Below are positions 17,309 to 22,928 of a stretch of 22,928 bases of DNA, piece by piece. Position 1 is the stretch's first letter, and every line of letters starts with the position of its first letter. This stretch comes from Ruminococcus sp. UBA3280 (lineage in GTDB: Bacteria; Bacillota; Clostridia; Oscillospirales; Ruminococcaceae). The stretch spans positions 6,624 through 29,551 of the forward strand of contig DETU01000075.1 in assembly GCA_002362175.1 (NCBI GenBank), read 5' to 3'. The notes beneath the pieces were generated by a model that ran no database searches, was not told where the DNA came from, and saw nothing but the letters and a program-made list of their open reading frames with translations. The position numbers and the translations under genes are program-made.

Positions 17309-17890
17309 ATGAAGATACTTTTATTCCTTGCAAAAGGTTTTGAAACACTGGAAGCAAGTGTATTTGTTGATGTTATGGGATGGGCAAGAAATGATTATCA
17401 TTATGATGTTGAAGTAATCACTTGTGGATTCCAAAAAACTGTTATCAGCACTTTTGGTGTTCCTGTAACTGTTGATGTATTATTAAAAGATATTTGTGTA
17501 GACGAATATGATGCGTTAGCTATTCCAGGCGGTTTTGAGGAGTTTGGGTTTTATGAAGAAGCCTTTTCCAAAGAATTATCTGATATTATTAATACGTTCA
17601 ACAGTCAACACAAAATAATTGCAACAGTTTGTGTTGCAGCTTTTGCACTCGCCTATAGCGGTATTTTAACAGGAAAAAAAGCTACCACTTATCATCTGAA
17701 TAACGGACAAAGACAGAAACAGCTTGCAGAATATGGTGTAGAAATTGTTAATGAGCCTGTTGTTAAAACTGATAATATCATTACTTCGTATTGCCCACAA
17801 ACTGCACCAGAGGTTGCATTCACTCTTTTAGAAAACCTTATAGGAACAAAAGAAATGCACAATGTAAAAGCTGCTATGGGGTTTGAGTAA
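17309..17890 (+). CDS. DJ-1/PfpI family protein (YajL/ThiJ-like)
   Basis: A 193-residue single-domain protein of the DJ-1 superfamily. The elbow Cys is C108 in ATVCVAAFALA. Glu15 in GFETLEA and His129 in TTYH match the positions of human DJ-1 E18, C106 and H126, so the redox or hydrolase-type site looks intact. Family roles include stress protection and glyoxalase- or deglycase-like activity, which are debated. The exact function here is unknown. The ATG at 17309 is chosen over the TTG at 17294, because GAGAGG (17296-17301) lies 7 bases before it. It is a lone plus-strand gene among minus-strand neighbours, with a consensus promoter and a terminator. Confidence 0.9.
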   Translation: MKILLFLAKGFETLEASVFVDVMGWARNDYHYDVEVITCGFQKTVISTFGVPVTVDVLLKDICVDEYDALAIPGGFEEFGFYEEAFSKELSDIINTFNSQHKIIATVCVAAFALAYSGILTGKKATTYHLNNGQRQKQLAEYGVEIVNEPVVKTDNIITSYCPQTAPEVAFTLLENLIGTKEMHNVKAAMGFE

Positions 17891-17933
17891 TGTGCTAAAT
17901 TCTGATTTATGCGAGTAATCGAATATTAAAAAC

Positions 17934-17981
17934 AAGCCCCTAAGCAGTTATCAATAATTGCTCCGAGGCTTAAACTTTTTT
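17934..17981. terminator. Bidirectional terminator between DJ-1 gene and nadC
   Basis: Outer arms AAGCC/GGCTT (17934-17938 with 17967-17971) and inner arms AGCA/TGCT (17943-17946 with 17959-17962) form a bulged hairpin. T6 follows on the plus strand (17976-17981), and GTTTTTAA follows on the minus strand, fitting its place between convergent genes. Confidence 0.75.
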
Positions 17982-18017
17982 ATTAGTATCGAATTAATTC
18001 AGGATAGCTATAATAAA

Positions 18018-18857
18018 TCACTTGTTTATTTTCATGGAAATATCAAAGCACTTTACAGAATGTGTCAAAGCACCGAGTGAAATTATATCAACACCCGTTT
18101 CAGCTACCGAACGGATATTATCAGCAGTAACGTTCCCTGAAGCTTCAAGCAATGCACGACCGTCCGTAATTTCAACGGCTTTTTTCATATCATCATTTGT
18201 CATATTGTCAAGCATGATTATTTCAACCTTATTATCAAGTGCTTCTCTGAGTTCGTCAAGTGTACGCACTTCAACTTCAATCTTGACCGTATGACCGATT
18301 TTTTCACGGAGTGCTGTAACTGCCGGAGTAATACCGCCGTAAGCGTCAATATGATTATCTTTAAGCATTGCACAGTCGGAAAGATTGAATCTGTGGTTTT
18401 TTCCTCCGCCGACTGTTACGGAATATTTCTGCAACGCACGCAGACCGGGAAGTGTCTTTCTTGTATCGGTTACAGATGCCTTTGTACCTGCAACAAGTTC
18501 AACGCATTTGTTGGTAGCTGTGGCAATTCCCGACATATGCTGTAAAAGATTGAGGGCTGTTCTTTCACCCTTTAAAAGAGTAAGAGTACTGCCTTCCAGT
18601 TCTGCAATAACATCACCTTTCTTTACCTTTGTACCGTCTTTAATAAGTATCTTAAAGTCAACATCACCGCCTGCGAGTTCAAACACACGCTTTGCAACTT
18701 CAATTCCGCATACAACTCCTGTATCCTTTGCCACATAATATGCGGAGCTTCTGTGTTCTTCTGGAATAAGATTGTCTGCCGCTGCGTCGATATAATTTAT
18801 ATCTTCCATAAGGGCGGTAGTTATAATATTGTCAATATAGCACTGTAAAAGTTTCAT
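18018..18857 (-). CDS. nadC: Quinolinate phosphoribosyltransferase (decarboxylating)
   Basis: A 279-residue enzyme converting quinolinate and PRPP to nicotinate mononucleotide, the third step of de novo NAD synthesis from aspartate. Key signatures are DTRKTLPGLR (131-140) with QKYSVTVGGGKNHRFNLSD after it, MLKDNH (164-169), and the C-terminal LEASGNV (237-243) and SLGALTHS (260-267) of the PRPP/phosphate site. Length is standard. It lies 22 bases downstream of the HsdR N-terminal-like gene (Shine-Dalgarno AAAGGAAG) and is the last gene of the run that begins with nadB. Confidence 0.96.
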   Translation of the reverse strand: MKLLQCYIDNIITTALMEDINYIDAAADNLIPEEHRSSAYYVAKDTGVVCGIEVAKRVFELAGGDVDFKILIKDGTKVKKGDVIAELEGSTLTLLKGERTALNLLQHMSGIATATNKCVELVAGTKASVTDTRKTLPGLRALQKYSVTVGGGKNHRFNLSDCAMLKDNHIDAYGGITPAVTALREKIGHTVKIEVEVRTLDELREALDNKVEIIMLDNMTNDDMKKAVEITDGRALLEASGNVTADNIRSVAETGVDIISLGALTHSVKCFDISMKINK

Positions 18858-18879
18858 TTTCAGCTTCCTTTCGTTTTTA

Positions 18880-19884
18880 TTATATGTAATTTTTTATATC
18901 ATCTTCCGATTTCAGAATATGCAGTTCCTGATTTCCCGTCTTTTTCCACTGTATTGAAAAATCAGATTTCAGTATCTTCACATTTCCGATTTTTTTATTT
19001 GCAGATGTATATATATGCAGACGACAGTAATCAGCAGAATCTTCGGAAATAAATGAAAAGTCAGGAATAATGCCTCTAAGGATATTCTGCAGCTTTTCGG
19101 ATATTGACTGAACAGACTGCGTTTCCGGTTCTTCCGAAAAACATTCATTATTTCCACAATATTCCATATCGTCCGAAACTTCCTGTATATTCACACCGAA
19201 AACTTTCTGCATAGCCAGCCTTGTTGTTTCACGGTGCTTTTCTATCATCTGTGCAGTTATACGGTTTCCTGTTTTCACTTCAGGTCTTGACAGAAAATAC
19301 TTTACAATCTCGTCGCTCGGATTCAGCAAATCCTGTTTCAACGTTTTTTCAACTACCGTCGCATACTTCTGAAAAACAGCTTTTGAAATAACGTTCTTGA
19401 TGTCAAATTCTTCCTTACAGAATTGTTTTACAGACGAAATATATATGGAAGGGTCATCTTCAAAAATATTGAATGAAAGAAAAGGCTCGTCGTCCATTAT
19501 ATTGGCAGCATTCAAATCACTGAAAAACTGGTATATTACCCCGTTTGTAAGTATAGCTATTCTGCAACGGTTTGTAGAAAAATACCTGAAAAGCTGACCC
19601 TGCTGTTGTTTCTGTAATTTCATTCCTGCTCTTTTTGCTTCAATTATAATTATCGGTTCTCCGTCCTTTAATATGGCATAGTCAACCTTTTCACCCTTTT
19701 TAGTAGCGACATCACAAGTAAATTCAGGCATAAATTCATTTGTATCAAAGACATCATATCCCAGAACCGAAAAAAACGGCATTATCAAAGCAGTTTTTGT
19801 GGCTTCTTCCGTAAAATCTTCCATCTGCCCCCGTATTTTTTCGACTTTTGAAAGATAATGTTCAAACTTTTTTTCAAAAGTCAT
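18880..19884 (-). CDS. Stand-alone HsdR N-terminal-like PD-(D/E)XK protein
   Basis: A 334-residue protein resembling only the nuclease part of type I restriction HsdR. The fold core shows D68 (EKVDYAIL), then E82 and K84 in IIIEAKRAG, and a QLFRY motif (Q97 to Y101), the QxxxY element known from type I nucleases. No helicase motifs follow. The C-terminal ~85 residues look like a separate small domain ending in a beta-rich stretch (HIYTSANKKIGNVKILKSD). Such solo proteins are widespread and mostly uncharacterised, so nuclease activity is possible but not shown. The start is the ATG at 19884, with AAAGGGGG 6 bases before it. It sits between the dockerin-VanY gene and nadC, both within 35 bases, so it is probably co-transcribed. 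Confidence 0.85.
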   Translation of the reverse strand: MTFEKKFEHYLSKVEKIRGQMEDFTEEATKTALIMPFFSVLGYDVFDTNEFMPEFTCDVATKKGEKVDYAILKDGEPIIIIEAKRAGMKLQKQQQGQLFRYFSTNRCRIAILTNGVIYQFFSDLNAANIMDDEPFLSFNIFEDDPSIYISSVKQFCKEEFDIKNVISKAVFQKYATVVEKTLKQDLLNPSDEIVKYFLSRPEVKTGNRITAQMIEKHRETTRLAMQKVFGVNIQEVSDDMEYCGNNECFSEEPETQSVQSISEKLQNILRGIIPDFSFISEDSADYCRLHIYTSANKKIGNVKILKSDFSIQWKKTGNQELHILKSEDDIKNYI

Positions 19885-19915
19885 GGTCAACCCCCTTTAT
19901 TTTTATCAAAATATA

Positions 19916-21232
19916 TTATCTGTATATCGAATCAATTCCGAGATACTCCTCAAGTGTAAGTCTTGAACGGTAAACTTTCCCCGCCGTTTCTTTGCCGAGA
20001 TAACGGATATGCCAAGGTTCATATTTATATCCAGTAATATGCTGTTTTCCTTTCGGATAACGGATTATAAAGCCATATTTCCATGAATTTTCGGCAAGCC
20101 ACAAAGCCTCGGGCGTGCCTTCAAAAGAGTCGTCGGCACAGTTCACATCAATAGCCATACCTGTCTGATGTTCTGAATGTCCTGCACGTGCGGAAAAGGT
20201 ATCGGCTGTTTCCTTACCGTAAGCGGAAACATAATTGTTATAAATCTGTTGCTGATAGCTGTATGAACGGAAGCCCGAATATACACAGAGGCATAAACCG
20301 TCCTTTTCGGCTGCTGCTGACATTTCATTGAAAGCTTTCTGAGTTTCAGCAGTAAGCCCCATAGGATTATAGTCTGCCCGCAGTCCATAACTCTTGTTTG
20401 CTATAAGAATACCGTCAATATAAGTTATACCGTTAATCACTTCAACACGGGTTGGTGAAAACTTTTCCACTGTTCCGTCCTCCCATATAAGATTAAAATT
20501 ATTTTCATCAGTCCATTCGATAACTGCATTTGTTGTGTTATCAGCAGAACCGATATGTACAATAACATTATTTCCGTTTATTTCCCACGTAAACGCCGAG
20601 CCTATTCCCGTTGAACTGTCAACATAGTTTCCACCGCCCTCGAAAAAGTTGTAATAACGGACACCTTTTTCAGATTCGCTGATATACTTTCCTGTCGGAA
20701 GTTCAGCACTTTCCGGTGAAAATTTTTCTATAATTCCGTTCTCCCATATAAGATTAAAATGATTTTCGTCAGTCCATTCGATAACTGCATTTGTTGTATT
20801 GTCAGCAGAACCGATATGCAAAGTAACATTATTTCCGTTTATTTCCCACGCAAACGCCGAGCCTATTCCTGTTGAACTGTCAACATAATTTCCACCGCCC
20901 TCGAAAAAATTATAGCGACGGATACCTTTTTCAGATTTGCCGATATACTTTCCTGTCGGAAGTTCAGCGTCGGCAACAGTCAATTCTTTACGCATAGCAA
21001 CAAGGTCAAACGAGTCAACCCGACCGTCGCCGTTAATATCAGCACTGTAATACTGATTTTCCGAAAACTGAATTTTTCCGAGAACATAATCACTGACAAG
21101 ATTCAAATCAGACGAATTGAAAATACCGTCGCCGTTTATATCACCCACAACAGCATTTTCCGCCATAGCTGAACCTGAATAAAAACCGCCCGATAACATA
21201 AGGACAGATATAATACACATAATCTTTTTCAT
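19916..21232 (-). CDS. Secreted dockerin protein with duplicated module and VanY-type D,D-carboxypeptidase
   Basis: A 438-residue protein. A signal peptide spans about 1-24 (ending SAMA). An N-terminal dockerin follows (about 28-84) with two canonical calcium loops, DINGDGIFNSSD and DINGDGRVDSFD. Two near-identical 87-residue modules lie at 90-176 and 177-263, unrecognised and probably beta-rich. The VanY/D-Ala-D-Ala carboxypeptidase domain takes up about 270-438: SGFRSYSYQQQIY, the zinc motif GHSEHQTGMAIDV, and EPWHIRY with the last His ligand. It likely trims peptidoglycan stem peptides outside the cell, perhaps from a cellulosome or from other bacteria's walls. The ATG at 21232 is preferred because GAGGTGA lies just before it. 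It follows nadB by 78 bases. Confidence 0.92.
   Translation of the reverse strand: MKKIMCIISVLMLSGGFYSGSAMAENAVVGDINGDGIFNSSDLNLVSDYVLGKIQFSENQYYSADINGDGRVDSFDLVAMRKELTVADAELPTGKYIGKSEKGIRRYNFFEGGGNYVDSSTGIGSAFAWEINGNNVTLHIGSADNTTNAVIEWTDENHFNLIWENGIIEKFSPESAELPTGKYISESEKGVRYYNFFEGGGNYVDSSTGIGSAFTWEINGNNVIVHIGSADNTTNAVIEWTDENNFNLIWEDGTVEKFSPTRVEVINGITYIDGILIANKSYGLRADYNPMGLTAETQKAFNEMSAAAEKDGLCLCVYSGFRSYSYQQQIYNNYVSAYGKETADTFSARAGHSEHQTGMAIDVNCADDSFEGTPEALWLAENSWKYGFIIRYPKGKQHITGYKYEPWHIRYLGKETAGKVYRSRLTLEEYLGIDSIYR
20444..20965 (-). repeat. Tandem 261-bp duplication inside the dockerin-VanY gene
   Basis: Two direct copies (20965-20705 and 20704-20444) encode ELPTGKYI...EKFSP modules of 87 residues each that differ at only about a dozen residues. 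The DNA is also highly alike, so the duplication is fairly recent or kept alike by gene conversion. Copy number may vary between strains. Confidence 0.92.
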
Positions 21233-21310
21233 GCAAATCACCTCATAAATATATTTATTAATATATTCGTATAAAGGTGACAAAAAAAGACAGATATTAT
21301 AAAAACTTTT

Positions 21311-22765
21311 TTACTGCATCACTTCTCCGAGAATTATATATGCAATCGTAACTATTGATTTAGCAAGTACATAATCCGTATCAACAATATATCCCGACTC
21401 AATAAGATTATCACGCATTTCCTTTATACGCTTAAATCCTTCCGTTGCCTCTTTCTTGTCGGGAATAACAAAATGACTTTTCTGCATGATACGGCGTGTT
21501 TCTGTACGGAAACCTTTCGGCATATGTTCTCCGTCAAGATGTGCATCAAATTCAGCCGTTTCAAAATTTTCGGGAACGCTGTCAAGTCTTGATTCAATAC
21601 ATCTTGCCGCATGACGTGAGAATACAAGAGCCTCAAGAAGTGAATTGCTTGCAAGACGGTTGCTTCCGTGTACGCCTGTATGTGAACACTCACCGCAGGC
21701 AAAAAGATTGTGCAGACTTGTTTCCGAATTATTGTCAACATCGATACCGCCCATAAGATAATGCTGACACGGGAAAATCGGAACAGGTTCTTTTGTAAGG
21801 TCAAATCCCTGTTTGAGAAGATTCCTGTAAATCATAGGAAAACGCTTCTTCAGAAATTCACTGTCCTTATAACTTATATCAAGGAAAAACTCCGTTGAGT
21901 TCTGTTTTCTTGATTCAAGTACTATCGAATGTGAGACAACATCTCTCGGTGCAAGTTCAAGACGTTCATCGTAATTATGCATAAAACGTTCTTTTTTACA
22001 GTTCAGCAGATATGCCCCCTCACCTCTTACCGCTTCGGAAATAAGGAAACATTCACGTGTTGCCCTGTTGTTGAAAGCAGTCGGGTGGAACTGTACATAG
22101 CTTAAATTTTTGATTTTCGCACCCATTTCATAGGCAAATGTAATGCCGTCACCTGTTGCAATAGCGGAATTTGTTGTAAATTCATATACACGACCTATAC
22201 CGCCCGTTGCAAAAATCATGAAATGACAGTTATATGTCTGATAAGTATCATCACTTTTCAGAAAAGCGGAATATCCCGTAGAAGTCTTTTTAGTTCCGCA
22301 GATAATGGTATTTTCCATTATTGTTACATTTTCAAGCTTCTGAACATTTTCAAGCAGAGTTTCAGTAATTTCCTTGCCTGTAGCGTCGGCATGGTGGAAT
22401 ATACGGTGATGACTGTGACCACCTTCAAGGGTACGGTGATAAGTTCCGTCGGGATTTTTATCAAAATCGACACCCAGTTCAATTATATGCTCCAAATCCT
22501 GAGCCGCTTCACTGACGAGAGTATGAACAGCGTCAACATTATTCTTGAATCCGCCTGCAATAAGGGTGTCGTTCTGATGGTACTGGATATTATCCGTCGG
22601 AGAGTTATACACTCCGGCAATACCGCCCTGAGCGAGAGAAGAATTACAGAGACTGAGTTCACGCTTGCATACAATAAGAATTTTAAGCGATGACGGTAGG
22701 TTTATAGCCGCATAAAGACCCGCTGCACCGCAGCCTGCAATAATAACATCATAATTGAAATTCAT
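21311..22765 (-). CDS. nadB: L-aspartate oxidase
   Basis: A 484-residue flavoenzyme oxidising aspartate to iminoaspartate, the first step of de novo NAD synthesis. The FAD-binding motif is GCGAAGLYAA (11-20). Signatures of the succinate dehydrogenase/NadB family follow: SLAQGGIA (43-50), QFHPTA (225-230), RGEGAYL (247-253), RDVVSHS with R274, HYLMGGI, and GECSHTGVHGSNRLASNSLLEALVF. It is shorter than the ~530-residue enzymes of proteobacteria: the C-terminal helical domain is reduced, as in other clostridial forms. The partner quinolinate synthase NadA is not within the window; the nadB start is promoter-proximal here, so nadA is not directly ahead of it. Shine-Dalgarno AAAAGGA. Confidence 0.95.
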   Translation of the reverse strand: MNFNYDVIIAGCGAAGLYAAINLPSSLKILIVCKRELSLCNSSLAQGGIAGVYNSPTDNIQYHQNDTLIAGGFKNNVDAVHTLVSEAAQDLEHIIELGVDFDKNPDGTYHRTLEGGHSHHRIFHHADATGKEITETLLENVQKLENVTIMENTIICGTKKTSTGYSAFLKSDDTYQTYNCHFMIFATGGIGRVYEFTTNSAIATGDGITFAYEMGAKIKNLSYVQFHPTAFNNRATRECFLISEAVRGEGAYLLNCKKERFMHNYDERLELAPRDVVSHSIVLESRKQNSTEFFLDISYKDSEFLKKRFPMIYRNLLKQGFDLTKEPVPIFPCQHYLMGGIDVDNNSETSLHNLFACGECSHTGVHGSNRLASNSLLEALVFSRHAARCIESRLDSVPENFETAEFDAHLDGEHMPKGFRTETRRIMQKSHFVIPDKKEATEGFKRIKEMRDNLIESGYIVDTDYVLAKSIVTIAYIILGEVMQ

Positions 22766-22928
22766 GTTTCAGCACGTCCTTTTGTAAAATATAGTGTACA
22801 GACTTATTATATCACAAAATTTCCGAGATGTCACTACTAAAATTCAGATTTTATTATATAAAAAAATTTCGTTATAATATTAAATAAAAAATATTTTAAA
22901 TAATACTTGACAACAAAAAACATTCGTT
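22766..22928. other. Intergenic edge of the window
   Basis: No gene is seen beyond nadB. Besides the nadB promoter there is a plus-strand TTGACA at 22907-22912, which may be the -35 box of a divergent gene past the edge; its -10 would be outside the window. Confidence 0.5.
22806..22834 (-). promoter_or_regulatory. Promoter of the nadB gene run
   Basis: Minus-strand GTGACA (22834-22829) and TATAAT (22811-22806) are 17 bases apart, with TGA directly before the -10 (extended -10). The leader is about 35-40 bases. The lack of strong promoters before the next three genes suggests it drives nadB, VanY, HsdR-N and nadC together. Confidence 0.82.

Noticed and set aside
21233..21310. Separate promoter for the dockerin-VanY gene
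   Set aside because: A TATAAT is present on the minus strand near 21291, but no acceptable -35 box lies 16-18 bases before it, so co-transcription with nadB is simpler.
22223..22693. Plus-strand open frame of 156 codons
   Set aside because: Antisense to nadB across conserved flavoenzyme motifs.

Overview
The window looks like chromosomal DNA of a low-GC, Gram-positive, fibre-associated Oscillospiraceae, most likely a Ruminococcus. Two secreted proteins carry dockerin modules (the plug-in domain of cellulosomes). Ribosome binding sites are strong AGGAGG types, promoters are classic TTGACA/TATAAT, and the pilus locus lacks outer-membrane genes (no pilP or pilQ). Species cannot be fixed from the sequence alone.

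Layout. (1) 95-9072 is a type IV pilus / type II secretion-like locus. A prepilin peptidase on + faces a six-gene minus-strand operon: pilC, a pilM-pilN fusion, pilO, a 946-residue PilX/GspK-like protein with bactofilin-like repeats, and two short-leader prepilins. No PilB/PilT ATPase is present in the window. (2) 9073-9538 is AT-rich and non-coding, and holds the pilus promoter. (3) 9539-11568 is RNase Z followed, with a 4-base overlap, by an orphan type I specificity gene (hsdS) broken by one in-frame UAA. (4) 11776-12555 is a secreted CAP-domain protein with a dockerin. (5) 12820-15126 is an unusual single protein made of an XRE helix-turn-helix, a cupin and an acyl-CoA synthetase. (6) 15273-17090 is asparagine synthetase, divergent from a DJ-1/PfpI family gene at 17309-17890. 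(7) 18018-22765 is a minus-strand gene run: nadB, dockerin-VanY peptidase, an HsdR N-terminal-like protein, nadC. Two enzymes of de novo NAD synthesis therefore flank two unrelated genes; nadA is not in the window.

How the parts work together. The peptidase would process the pilins, PilC and PilM-N/O would form the inner platform, and the large PilX-like protein may sit at the fibre tip. With the dockerin proteins this suggests a cell surface built to contact plant fibre or cell wall. The best candidates for something undescribed are the HTH-cupin-ligase fusion, the giant pilus protein with the PilM-N fusion, and the interrupted NAD operon. No tRNA, rRNA, CRISPR array, insertion sequence or prophage was seen.
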